Source: JAOAPG01 sp963791575
GTDB lineage: Bacteria; Acidobacteriota; Terriglobia; Terriglobales; Acidobacteriaceae
Assembly: GCA_963791575.1 (NCBI GenBank)
Contig: CAWBSY010000011.1
Span: forward strand, 124,001-188,000
DNA length: 64,000 nucleotides
Direction of reading: 5' to 3'
Below the pieces are notes generated by a model. It was not told where the DNA came from. It was given only the letters and a program-made list of their open reading frames with translations, and searched no databases. The position numbers and the translations under genes were made by a program. This document shows, piece after piece, positions 1 to 7,625 of this stretch; within the stretch, counting starts at the first letter, position 1, and each line of letters begins with the position of its first letter.

Positions 1-383
1 CCCCAGTGCGAAGGCATTTGCCGTCCGCCGGAACTTGGATCTTCGGCGGCGCCTACGCCTTGCAATAGCATTTCGTAAGGAGTGGCTCCAAGCCCCAGGC
101 ACAGAGCGCGATCTCGATAATAAGGGAAGAACCAATCGTAGCCGGATTTCAAAGCAAGCGCGGCAGCCACGCCAACAGCTTCGTGGCCGGCGCCTGAGAT
201 TTGAAAGAAGATCTTTTGTTGCCGTTTGAGCAGGATCTCGCGGTCGTCAAGGCGACGCGACATATACATGATCCGGTAGGCTTCAATCAGCTGCTGCCGG
301 GTCAATCCTTCATATGTCTTATTAGATTTCTGTGCGCGTTCTGCAACGCCGGCGGGTCGAGGGTTCGCTTTAGTCGTCGCCAT
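1..383 (-). CDS. 2-oxoacid dehydrogenase E1 component, alpha part (5' portion only)
   Basis: The reverse strand reads openly from an ATG at 381-383 to the window edge, giving 127 residues with no stop. The translation carries features of thiamine-diphosphate-dependent E1 alpha subunits: a helix with YRIMYMSRRLDDRE, then ISGAGHEAVGVAAAL, a PYYRDRAL stretch, and SSGGRQMPSHW just before the edge. These enzymes decarboxylate pyruvate or branched-chain 2-oxoacids and pass the acyl group to an E2 lipoyl carrier in the cytoplasm. The ThDP-binding GDG motif lies beyond the edge, so the substrate cannot be told. In Acidobacteriota alpha and beta are often fused (family knowledge), which cannot be tested here. 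It is divergent from the HAD gene, with about 200 bases between. Confidence 0.85.
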   Translation of the reverse strand, partial: MATTKANPRPAGVAERAQKSNKTYEGLTRQQLIEAYRIMYMSRRLDDREILLKRQQKIFFQISGAGHEAVGVAAALALKSGYDWFFPYYRDRALCLGLGATPYEMLLQGVGAAEDPSSGGRQMPSHW

Positions 384-590
384 GTAATATCCAACTACTA
401 CTGCATTGTAAATCCTGGCCGTGAGTTCCGAATATACTGGATTCGTGGTAGCGCGTCATCCAGCAAAACTGTGACAAAAACGCAGAATGAATAACTCAGA
501 ACTGACGCCGATTTTTAGTAACTTTATTATAAACATGACTGATCAAGACTGCGTCTTTCCGCTCGACAGCCCCGGGTTCCGCACTTTTTC

Positions 591-1274
591 ATGATCCATT
601 TCAACCGCCAATTCTCTCCGCGTCAGGTTCGCCTATTAATCTTCGACCTTGATGGAACCCTCATCGACTCCCGCCTGGACTTGATCCATTCCGTCAATGC
701 CATGCTCCGGCATCTACAAAGACCCGAGCTGCCCGGGGACGCGATCGCCTCGTATGTCGGAGACGGCGCTCCGATGCTCGTCCGGCGCGCTTTGGGAGAT
801 CCTTCCGACGAAAAGTTTTTCAATCAGGCTCTGCAATTTTTTCTAGATTATTACCGGGTTCACAAACTCGACTACACACATATTTACGATGGAATCAGAG
901 AAGCTTTGCTGGCAATCCGCGCTGGCGATAACGAAATCAAGATGGCGGTCCTTTCGAATAAACCGGTCAATCCCTCGCGAGCTATCGTCGAGGCGCTCGG
1001 GCTCGGAGAGTTCTTCGTGAACGTGTACGGAGGAAACAGTTTCGAAACCAAGAAACCCGATCCATTCGGAGCCCGTCAGTTGCTCAAGGAAACAGGCATA
1101 GCTCCCAATGAAGCCATGATCATTGGAGATTCTTCGATAGATATACTAACGGGAAGAAATGCAGGCTTATGGACCTGCGGCGTAACCTACGGGTTCGCGC
1201 CGCACACACTCACAGAAGTTGCGCCAGATGTTGTAATTGACAATCCACAGGAACTGGCGCAATTGTTTGGATGA
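591..1274 (+). CDS. HAD-superfamily phosphatase, phosphoglycolate phosphatase-like
   Basis: This 227-residue protein has all four HAD motifs: FDLDGT with Asp19 (nucleophile) and Asp21, LSN with Ser122, Lys155 in KKPDPF, and GDSSID with Asp180 and Asp184. A helical cap lies between motifs I and II (about residues 30-105), as in subfamily IA phosphatases such as Gph, which remove phosphate from 2-phosphoglycolate made during DNA repair or oxygenation. Length is normal for the family. The ATG at 591 has no clear Shine-Dalgarno. It stands alone, 50 bases before the epimerase gene. Substrate assignment within HAD-IA is uncertain; beta-phosphoglucomutase-like or pyrophosphatase activity is possible. 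Confidence 0.82.
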   Translation: MIHFNRQFSPRQVRLLIFDLDGTLIDSRLDLIHSVNAMLRHLQRPELPGDAIASYVGDGAPMLVRRALGDPSDEKFFNQALQFFLDYYRVHKLDYTHIYDGIREALLAIRAGDNEIKMAVLSNKPVNPSRAIVEALGLGEFFVNVYGGNSFETKKPDPFGARQLLKETGIAPNEAMIIGDSSIDILTGRNAGLWTCGVTYGFAPHTLTEVAPDVVIDNPQELAQLFG

Positions 1275-1324
1275 TTAACATTCCCGTCAGACCGTGAACT
1301 TTGCTGAGGTAGAAACAACTGAGC

Positions 1325-2308
1325 ATGAAGATTTTAGTTACAGGCAGCAGTGGACATTTGGGCGAAGCCTTGGTTCGTACGTTGAGGAATGAGAACCGCG
1401 AAGTCGTCGGCGTCGACATTGTTCCATCAGAATTTACCAATGAGGTCGGGTCAATCGTTGACCGGAATATTGTCAAGCGATGCATGAAAGGTGTGGACGC
1501 TGTGATCCACACCGCGACCCTGCACAAGCCTCATGTCATTACACATACTCGGCAAGATTTTGTTGATACCAACATCACGGGCACGCTAAATCTTCTGGAA
1601 GAAGCTGCAGTTGCGGGCGTTAGGTCTTTCATCTTTACGAGCACAACCAGTGCCTTCGGGAGTGCGCTGACTCCACCTCCTGGGAGCCCAGCGGCTTGGA
1701 TCACCGAGGATGTCACGCCGGTTCCTCGAAACATCTATGGAGTAACAAAAGTCGCGGCAGAGGATCTCTGTGAATTGTTCCATCGGAAACTTCGGCTTGC
1801 GTGCCTCATCCTAAGGACTTCGCGCTTTTTCCCTGAAGAGGATGATCATAAGGATACCCGCGAGGCCTACGAGGACAGCAATGTCAAGGTAAACGAATTT
1901 CTCTATCGGCGCGTGGATATTGAGGATGTGGTGAGCGCTCACCTACTCGCTATCGAAAAAGCTCCGCTACTCGGGTTCGGACGCTATATCGTGAGTGCCA
2001 CAACACCTTTTACGCAGGCCGATCTGTTTGACCTGCGTGCCGATGCACCATCAGTTTTGAAGCGAAGGATTCCAGACTACGAGGATGAATACGAACGCCG
2101 CGGCTGGAAGATGTTTCCCGGCATCGACAGAGTTTATGTGAACGAACGAGCCAGAAACGACCTCGGTTGGCAGCCCCGATACGACTTCAGATATGTCCTC
2201 GACTGCTTGAAAGCTGGCTCTGACCCGCGTAGTCCACTCGCTCGCGCAGTGGGCTCAAAGGGTTACCACGCCCAAGAATTTGCCGAAGGACCATACCCTA
2301 CGGGATAA
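1325..2308 (+). CDS. NAD-dependent epimerase/dehydratase (extended SDR)
   Basis: The 327-residue product begins with a Rossmann nucleotide-binding loop (Gly7, Gly10, Gly13 in TGSSGHLG) and has the extended-SDR catalytic pair Tyr138 and Lys142 in YGVTK, preceded by the serine/threonine-rich strand FTSTTS near residues 104-109. Such enzymes oxidise, epimerise or dehydrate nucleotide sugars or similar secondary alcohols using NAD(P). The C-terminal half is rather charged and has no typical sugar-nucleotide motif I recognise, so the substrate is unknown. It follows the HAD gene in the same direction after 50 bases and may be co-transcribed with it. Confidence 0.8.
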   Translation: MKILVTGSSGHLGEALVRTLRNENREVVGVDIVPSEFTNEVGSIVDRNIVKRCMKGVDAVIHTATLHKPHVITHTRQDFVDTNITGTLNLLEEAAVAGVRSFIFTSTTSAFGSALTPPPGSPAAWITEDVTPVPRNIYGVTKVAAEDLCELFHRKLRLACLILRTSRFFPEEDDHKDTREAYEDSNVKVNEFLYRRVDIEDVVSAHLLAIEKAPLLGFGRYIVSATTPFTQADLFDLRADAPSVLKRRIPDYEDEYERRGWKMFPGIDRVYVNERARNDLGWQPRYDFRYVLDCLKAGSDPRSPLARAVGSKGYHAQEFAEGPYPTG

Positions 2309-2384
2309 AGTCGTCAACGAATTTTCAACCGACTCTCCATGATTAACGCTCTTCTACTCGCCTTCCGTTAGACTTCCAGCAACA

Positions 2385-3011
2385 ATGGTCAACTCCAACG
2401 GTACTCAGTTTGCGAATAACTTCACGCTCGCCGAATTGCGCAAACTCCGCAGCCTTAAGACTCCTCACGGAATCCAGCGACTTCTCGATGATATGCCCTA
2501 TCACTTGGCCGATACGGCATGGTCGCCGCGCCGTGTCTTGCGCGAAAACACCTCCCATTGTTTCGAAGGAGCGCTCTTCGCCGCAGCCGCGCTTCGGGCT
2601 AACGGATTCCCCGCCCTCATCATCGACCTCGAAGCCGAAAAAGATACCGATCATGTCATCGCCGTCTATCGCATCAGAGACCACTGGGGAGCTCTCGCCA
2701 AATCCAACTACACCGGATGTCGCTATCGCGAGCCGGTTTATCGCACGTTGCGTGAACTTGCCCTGAGTTACTTCGATGTCTATTTCAATTTACGAAGAGA
2801 ACGCTCGTTAAGAACCTTTTCGCGGCCGGTCAATCTCGCACGTTTCGACGATAAAAATTGGATGACCACCGACGAGCCGCTCTGGTTCATAGCTCTGTAT
2901 TTGTTTGAAATCCAACACTACCGCTTGCTCACGCCAGCAATGGAGAAGAATCTGCACAGGCTGGACGATCGTTCCTTCAAAGCTGGCTGCCTGGGCAGAG
3001 CAGAAAAGTAG
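2385..3011 (+). CDS. transglutaminase-like (papain-fold) protein of unknown function
   Basis: A 208-residue soluble protein with no signal peptide. Cys59 sits at the start of a helix in SHCFEGALFAAAALRANG, followed about 30 residues later by His90 in DTDHVIAVY and a polar turn (HWGALAKSN). Cysteine heading a helix, then a strand carrying histidine and a third polar residue, is the arrangement of transglutaminase/arylamine-acetyltransferase-like folds. The C-terminal third is aromatic-rich and mostly helical. I do not recognise a named family. It may be a peptidase or amidase rather than a cross-linking enzyme. Neighbours give no pathway. The ORF and start look real: the reading frame is long and the composition is protein-like. 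Confidence 0.6.
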   Translation: MVNSNGTQFANNFTLAELRKLRSLKTPHGIQRLLDDMPYHLADTAWSPRRVLRENTSHCFEGALFAAAALRANGFPALIIDLEAEKDTDHVIAVYRIRDHWGALAKSNYTGCRYREPVYRTLRELALSYFDVYFNLRRERSLRTFSRPVNLARFDDKNWMTTDEPLWFIALYLFEIQHYRLLTPAMEKNLHRLDDRSFKAGCLGRAEK

Positions 3012-3074
3012 CACTTCAACTTAGTTGGAAAGCCAGCGAAACTCCCCTCGTTCCGACGTGTTCTACTCAGCTAC

Positions 3075-3956
3075 ATGCTCCGCAAACGCCTCGTCATCCT
3101 TCTGCTTTTGTCCGGCATTAGCTTGTGCCAAAGCGTGCCAGCACCTCAAGACACCCCGTCGCTTTCGCAGCAGCAAATTCAGGAGCTTATTCGCAAGACT
3201 GCCGATAACGACCTCCAAAACAACAAAATGCAACGCGACTACACCTACACTCAGCGCCAGGAAGAGCGCAAACTCGACGGTCATGGAGCAGTGAAATCCA
3301 CCGAAATCAAAACTTCGGAGATTATGGAGCTCTATGGCGAACCCGTCGAACGCTTGGTCTCGAAAGACGACAAGCCACTCTCTGCTAAAGACGCCGACAA
3401 GGAAGAAAAAAAGATACAAAAGCTAATCGACGAACGAAAAACCGAATCTTCGGAACAACGCAGGAAGCGCGAAGACAAGGAAGAAAAAGAACGGGAACAA
3501 GGCCGCCTATTTGTGCGTGAAGTGGCCGATGCCTACAACTTCCATCTTGCCGGGATCGAATCCTTGGATGGCCGCCCTACCTATGTTATCGATGCCGAGC
3601 CGCGTCCCAGTTACGTTCCTCACCTCAAGGATGCCAGAATACTTCCCAAATTCCGTTTTCGAGCATGGATTGACAAGGAGGAATTCCAGTGGAAGAAGCT
3701 TGATGTTCAATGCCTCGACACTGTTTCGTTCGGCTGGGTTCTGGCGCGTATCCACAGGGGCTCGCGTATCATTCTTGAACAAACTCGCGTCAATGATGAA
3801 GTCTGGCTCCCGCAGCATCTGGCATTAAAGTTGGACGCACGGGTAGCTTTGCTGAAGGAATACAACATCGAATCCGACCTGACTTACAGCAACTACAAGA
3901 AATTTCATACCAATACGAAAATTGTCGTTGGCGAAGAGGTGCCGGAACCGCGATAG
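3075..3956 (+). CDS. secreted LolA/RseB-like protein of unknown function
   Basis: The 293-residue product opens with a signal peptide (MLRKRLVILLLLSGISLCQS). Residues about 95-150 form a very charged Lys/Glu-rich segment, probably a long helix. After about residue 150 the sequence reads as strands: AGIESLDGRPTYVIDAEP, FRFRAWIDKEEFQWKKLDV and later lysine-rich strands ending in a TKIVV edge. That order resembles LolA/LolB/RseB-type lipid-binding half-barrels, where one strand pair is written as W-I-D plus alternating residues. I infer periplasmic location and possible lipid or lipoprotein handling, but no partner gene is nearby. Similar uncharacterised proteins are, from memory, frequent in Acidobacteriota. 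Confidence 0.6.
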   Translation: MLRKRLVILLLLSGISLCQSVPAPQDTPSLSQQQIQELIRKTADNDLQNNKMQRDYTYTQRQEERKLDGHGAVKSTEIKTSEIMELYGEPVERLVSKDDKPLSAKDADKEEKKIQKLIDERKTESSEQRRKREDKEEKEREQGRLFVREVADAYNFHLAGIESLDGRPTYVIDAEPRPSYVPHLKDARILPKFRFRAWIDKEEFQWKKLDVQCLDTVSFGWVLARIHRGSRIILEQTRVNDEVWLPQHLALKLDARVALLKEYNIESDLTYSNYKKFHTNTKIVVGEEVPEPR

Positions 3957-4081
3957 AACTCAGTAGTTCCTCCGTCCCGCAAATATATCCTCCCTGCACC
4001 ACGTCGAACCTTCCCTGCAGGAATTGCAACGTTCACGGAATCAATCTGGATTGATCCCGCCAATGCGCTCAGTCTGTGGGC

Positions 4082-4186
4082 ATGAAACACTACATAACAA
4101 TTCTGCTCGTCTTATCGTTTGTGGTTTCGCATCTATCGGCCGAATCTAGTCATTCGTTTACAGCTGAATCATGTTTTTGCGCTTGA
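4082..4186 (+). pseudogene. signal-peptide fragment of a lost secreted protein
   Basis: An ATG at 4082 opens a 34-codon frame starting MKHYITILLVLSFVVSHLSA, a textbook Sec signal peptide with a small-residue cleavage site, followed by only 14 more residues before TGA at 4184-4186. A signal peptide with no mature protein, running in a different frame into the truncated response regulator that starts just downstream, looks like the 5' end of a gene cut by a deletion. It could instead be a tiny secreted peptide; no family is recognised. Confidence 0.35.
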
Positions 4187-4763
4187 ACAGCAAGGCCGAT
4201 TGCCTAACATGCCAGTGACGGCTTTCGTGACTGCTTACAACGAATACGCCGTCAAAGCATTCGAGGCCCATGCTCTCGACTATCTGACCAAGCCTGTCGA
4301 ACCCAAGCGTCTTGAAACTGCGCTATCCAGAATCAAAGAACAACTCGAGCAAAAACAGGCGTTGATGACGAAGGAGCAGTTCACGGCGATCCTGGCGAAC
4401 TTTCAGAATATAGTGCTGCATAGCGACTCACGCCAGAAACGAATTCTGGTACGCAATGGAACAAAAGAATCGTTCATAAACCTTGATGACATTGAATGGA
4501 TCGAAGTCGCGGACTACTACTGCTGTCTTCATGTCGGAAACAAGACCCACATGCTTCGCGAAAGTATTAAGGAGCTAGAGAAGAAAGTTGATCCCGCCAA
4601 GTTTGTCCGTGTCCATCGATCGGCAATCGTAAACATCGATCAAGTACGAGAAGTCCAGCGCGAGGGCCGCAGGGAAGGATGGGTAGTCCTTACAGGTGGA
4701 CTACGGCTGAGGATGAGCAAAGTGGGATGGCAGAAACTACAGGCTGTCAGCCAGGGTGATTGA
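4119..4763 (+). pseudogene. LytTR-family response regulator, N-terminally truncated
   Basis: From about residue 31 the protein matches the second half of a receiver domain: MPVTAFVTAYNEYAVKAFEA then LDYLTKPVEPKRL, with the conserved Thr and Lys of CheY-like folds. A linker helix and a complete LytTR DNA-binding domain follow (about residues 105-212: ILVRNGTKESFINLDDIEWIE, FVRVHRSAIVNIDQV). The first half of the receiver, with the acidic pocket and the phosphorylated Asp, is absent; residues 1-30 resemble nothing. LytTR regulators normally carry about 110 receiver residues, so roughly 60 are lost. No sensor kinase is adjacent. I infer a deletion that fused a secreted-protein gene to this regulator; the DNA-binding half might still be made. 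Confidence 0.7.
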
Positions 4764-5017
4764 AATTTCTTGAAATGCCGGTGCCCTTATAGCAGATGAC
4801 ACGGAGTGACTCCGTCGATCATCTTAGTTTTGAATACGTCGTTTTCATTTCGTCCGAAGACAGGAACTCCCTGGCATGGACAAGCTCAGGCGGTTTGAGG
4901 AAATCCTATTGCAATACGCCCCAAGGCCTCTTTAACTCAGGCGAGCGACTTACCATTCTGGAACTACCTACAGGTTTAACCGGATACCGATAGGGCCGAA
5001 CTACAGTAGAATCCTGC

Positions 5018-5023
5018 AAGGAG
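5018..5023 (+). promoter_or_regulatory. Shine-Dalgarno deciding the TTG start of xseB
   Basis: AAGGAG at 5018-5023 lies six bases before TTG at 5030-5032. The encoded protein begins PKFEDCLQRLEKIV, which is where XseB proteins normally begin, so the TTG start is well supported. Confidence 0.7.
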
Positions 5024-5029
5024 CTTTCA

Positions 5030-5269
5030 TTGCCGAAATTCGAAGATTGCCTTCAGCGTCTGGAAAAAATTGTTCAGGAGCTCGAAAAGGGTGAAGTGCC
5101 ACTTGAAAAATCCCTGACGCTTTTTGAAGAAGGAATGCAGCTCTCGAATGCCTGTCGCAAGGAGCTGGAAGAGGCCGAAGGTAAGGTGGAGATTCTGCTA
5201 AAGCAGAATGGCAAACTCCAACCGGAGCCCTTTGAAGCTCTCGGCGAAAGGGCCGTCAGCCGAAAGTAA
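5030..5269 (+). CDS. xseB: exodeoxyribonuclease VII small subunit
   Basis: A 79-residue protein with the XseB helical signature FEDCLQRLEKIVQELEKGEVPLEKSL followed by LFEEGMQLSNACRKELEEAEGKVE. XseB binds the large subunit XseA in several copies to form exonuclease VII, which degrades single-stranded DNA from both ends in the cytoplasm. Length is normal for the family (about 70-85). Translation starts at TTG with a strong Shine-Dalgarno. xseA is not in the window. The usual partner order xseB followed by a polyprenyl synthase is nearly kept, with one small receiver gene inserted between. Confidence 0.93.
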   Translation: MPKFEDCLQRLEKIVQELEKGEVPLEKSLTLFEEGMQLSNACRKELEEAEGKVEILLKQNGKLQPEPFEALGERAVSRK

Positions 5270-5403
5270 ATATCAGTAATTGTGGCTGGTGACGCGTAGT
5301 TGTCGTTTGTCGTGTCGTTCTTGGAGCCCTTAACTGTCCGCAGCAGCAGTCGTGTTGTTGCGGCCCCGCCCGCCGGTTTTGACCGTCAGTTGCGGAGGGA
5401 AGT

Positions 5404-5775
5404 ATGCAGGCGTTCAACGTTGTCCTCCTTCAGTGTGACCCCAACGTCACCAAGTCTATGGCCGCGAGTTTATCCCAGTCTTTCTCTTTGGTTCACGCAA
5501 CCCAGTCGATAGATAAGCTGCAGGGCAGTATCGTCAAACATCGTCCCGCAGTCGTGATCGTTGACTTGGAAATGGTTTCCATGAACGATGTGAAACGCTT
5601 GTGCAGTGAGTTTTCCGACGTGAAGGTAATCTGCACCCATCGTTTAGCTGACGACGAAATGTGGACTCAGGCACTCAGTGCTGGCGCGGTGGATGTCTGT
5701 CCTTCATTCGACGTCAGCTGCATCGCGGACTCAGCAGTGCGAAGCACCGCAACTGCCCGAACTACTGTCGCCTAG
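5404..5775 (+). CDS. degenerate receiver-domain protein (stand-alone)
   Basis: A 123-residue protein with the alpha/beta rhythm of a CheY-like receiver: VVLLQCDPNVTKSMAASL, then VVIVDLEM with Asp54 in the phospho-acceptor position, then VKVICTH and ALSAGAVDV. The acidic pocket is reduced to one Asp after a Cys, and the invariant Lys after strand 5 is missing (the segment reads CPSFD). No output domain follows. It therefore probably does not work as an ordinary phospho-switch, but may bind a partner. GGAGG at 5394-5398 precedes the ATG by five bases. It lies between xseB and ispA in the same direction. Confidence 0.65.
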   Translation: MQAFNVVLLQCDPNVTKSMAASLSQSFSLVHATQSIDKLQGSIVKHRPAVVIVDLEMVSMNDVKRLCSEFSDVKVICTHRLADDEMWTQALSAGAVDVCPSFDVSCIADSAVRSTATARTTVA

Positions 5776-5866
5776 AGTTTAAGACAGCAGTCTCTCTGTC
5801 ACTACGGTAGTGCTGCAGATCCGTCGCAGCACCAACGTCCTATCTTCGCTTGTTATACTCACGCTC

Positions 5867-6748
5867 ATGTTTAAAGAGATTCTGGAGCAGGGCCGAGCGC
5901 AGACTGATGCCGCTTTAGAACGCCTGATCCCACCTGCCAATCAGCATCCTACGTCGATTCATCGCGCCATGCGACACAGCGTATTCGCCGGAGGTAAGCG
6001 GATACGCCCCATTCTCTGCATCGAGGCTGGCCGAATGATCGCGGGCTCTATGCCGCCTGGAATTGAAGAGCTTGGGGCTGCACTCGAGATGTTGCACACC
6101 TACTCGCTCATTCACGACGATCTGCCAGCTCTGGACAACGATGATCTGCGTCGGGGCCGCCCGACCTGCCATAAAGTTTTCGGCGAGGCAATCGCGATCC
6201 TTGCGGGCGACGCTCTGCAAACCCAAGCCTACGAAGTTTTGTCCCGGTTGCAATGTCCAGCTGACGCACGCGTGCGCATCATCGAAGAAATTTCTCACAA
6301 CACCGGCACTGTTGATGGCATGATTGGCGGCCAGGTAGTGGACTTGGAAGCCGAGGGTACAAAGCCGGCTGTTGAAACGCTGGAATACATTCACCGCGCA
6401 AAAACTGCCGCACTGATTACCGCTAGCATCGTCAGTGGCGGAATTTATGTTGACGGCAACGATTCCGACATTGCCAAGCTGAGATTCTTCGGACGGTCCA
6501 TCGGCTTGGCTTTCCAAATCGTAGACGACGTGTTGGACGTAACGCAGAGTTCGGAGCAGCTGGGAAAAACTGCGGGAAAAGACACAGTTGCCGAGAAAGC
6601 TACGTATCCCGCGCTGTTCGGAATCGAAGAATCGATCAAGAAAGCCGACGCTTTGGTGGAATCCGCTCTTGCTTCCCTGAATGGTTTCGGTGAAAAGGCG
6701 GCAACGCTAGAGGCGTTAGCTCGGTTTTTGGTGGAACGAAAAAAGTAG
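5867..6748 (+). CDS. ispA: polyprenyl (farnesyl/geranylgeranyl) diphosphate synthase
   Basis: A 293-residue trans-isoprenyl diphosphate synthase. The first aspartate-rich motif is HDDLPALDNDD, with the extra two residues typical of bacterial FPP/GGPP synthases, and the second is QIVDDVLD; the GGKRIRP substrate loop is also present. It condenses isopentenyl diphosphate onto allylic diphosphates to make C15-C20 precursors for quinones, bactoprenol and hopanoids. I choose ATG at 5867 because MFKEILEQGRAQTDAAL is the normal start; a longer frame opens upstream at 5810 with an unrelated N-terminus. The link to xseB is conserved in many bacteria. C15 versus C20 specificity cannot be told. Confidence 0.9.
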   Translation: MFKEILEQGRAQTDAALERLIPPANQHPTSIHRAMRHSVFAGGKRIRPILCIEAGRMIAGSMPPGIEELGAALEMLHTYSLIHDDLPALDNDDLRRGRPTCHKVFGEAIAILAGDALQTQAYEVLSRLQCPADARVRIIEEISHNTGTVDGMIGGQVVDLEAEGTKPAVETLEYIHRAKTAALITASIVSGGIYVDGNDSDIAKLRFFGRSIGLAFQIVDDVLDVTQSSEQLGKTAGKDTVAEKATYPALFGIEESIKKADALVESALASLNGFGEKAATLEALARFLVERKK

Positions 6749-6833
6749 AGGGCTGATCTCCAAATTGACCGCCTAATTACCTCCGTGCTTTGGGATCTGT
6801 CCTCCTCCGCATCCTCTGTGGTAAAAAGAATGT

Positions 6834-6910
6834 CACGGCGATGGAGTTCGCCATAACCGCTTCGCTTACATGAGCTGGGCTGATAACTCCTACAAACTCT
6901 TGTAGGGAGA
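6834..6910 (+). promoter_or_regulatory. fluoride riboswitch (crcB motif) with anti-Shine-Dalgarno hairpin
   Basis: The leader of crcB matches the crcB-motif aptamer. GGCG (6837-6840) pairs with CGCC (6849-6852), enclosing the loop ATGGAGTT. Loop GGAGTT (6843-6848) is complementary to AACTCC (6885-6890), the expected pseudoknot. The conserved strings GGCGATGG, TTCGCCATAACCGC and CTGATAACTCCTAC are all present. Downstream, CCTACAA (6889-6895) pairs with TTGTAGG (6900-6906), which overlaps the Shine-Dalgarno GGGAG (6905-6909) of crcB. This hairpin and the pseudoknot both need 6889-6890 and the adjoining bases, so they exclude each other. Fluoride binding should therefore free the ribosome site and turn crcB on by translation. 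Confidence 0.92.
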
Positions 6911-6918
6911 ACTCTATC

Positions 6919-7293
6919 GTGAACGACCTTCTCGTCATCTCTATCGGTGCCATTCTCGGCGCGAATGCACGTTTCATCTTGAGCCGCTACGCGGCAAAAA
7001 TTCTGGGACCAGCCTTTCCTTACGGAACGCTCTTCATCAATGTGAGCGGCAGCTTGATCGTCGGCTTCTTTATGATTTGGGTGACTGAGCGTGTGCTGAT
7101 TGATCCCCGCTGGCGATTGCTGGTCGTCGTCGGATTCTGCGGAGCGTTCACGACGTTTTCCAGTTATGCTTTTGAAAGCATGGCGTACTTCGAGCAGGGG
7201 CAATGGCTGTTGATGTTCACCAACATTTTTACCAACAACATACTGTGTTTGCTGGGCGCGTTGGCGGGCATGAGCCTCGCGAGGGTACTGTAG
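6919..7293 (+). CDS. crcB: fluoride ion exporter CrcB/Fluc
   Basis: A 124-residue inner-membrane protein with four hydrophobic helices and the Fluc hallmarks: GAILGANARFILSRY near the start, GTLFINVSGSLIVGF (the pore Asn in helix 2), and GFCGAFTTFSSYAFES in helix 3 with the Phe-box and Na-site GxxTTFS motif. Fluc works as a dual-topology dimer and lets fluoride leave the cell. The start is GTG at 6919, eight bases after GGGAG. The fluoride riboswitch directly upstream confirms the function. One gene copy with no adjacent paralogue suggests a homodimer. DUF190 starts two bases after its stop. Confidence 0.95.
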   Translation: MNDLLVISIGAILGANARFILSRYAAKILGPAFPYGTLFINVSGSLIVGFFMIWVTERVLIDPRWRLLVVVGFCGAFTTFSSYAFESMAYFEQGQWLLMFTNIFTNNILCLLGALAGMSLARVL

Positions 7294-7294
7294 A

Positions 7295-7625
7295 ATGCGA
7301 GGGAACATGGCTGTCCAAGTCACAATTTATTTGATGGAGGGCGACAAGTTTGGAAACCGGCCCTCTGCATTCGGAAATTCTGAACTACCTTCATCAGGAA
7401 AATGTATATGCGGCAATTACGCTTCACGGGGCTGCAGGCTTTCTCGGCCGCATGCGGATCAAAACCAGCCACCTCGTGGATGCCGGAGGCAAGTTGCCCA
7501 TCGTCATAATCTTTGTCGATGCCGACGAACACGTTAGCCGCGTTCTACCGAAGCTAAAGGAAATGGCGGCGCATCGATTAATCGTACGAGAAAATGTCGT
7601 CATTGAGCAGGGCAGCCTTGACTAA
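7295..7625 (+). CDS. DUF190 protein, frameshifted
   Basis: Read across a one-base frameshift at about 7361 this gives a 109-residue DUF190 protein. Frame one supplies VQVTIYLMEGDKFGNRP; after removing one C from CCC at 7361-7363 it continues as LHSEILNYLHQENVYAAITL, GAAGFLGRMRI and KLPIVIIFVDADEHVSRVLP. DUF190 is a small alpha/beta PII-like family whose genes are often next to crcB (family knowledge), and here it starts two bases after crcB. A fluoride-linked regulatory role is inferred only. Without the frameshift, translation could start at TTG 7350 and lose the first strand. The shift may be a base-calling error in the C run. Confidence 0.75.

Noticed and set aside
4796..4993. 65-codon frame between the LytTR remnant and xseB
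   Set aside because: No ribosome site, no family likeness, composition unlike neighbouring genes; treated as intergenic.
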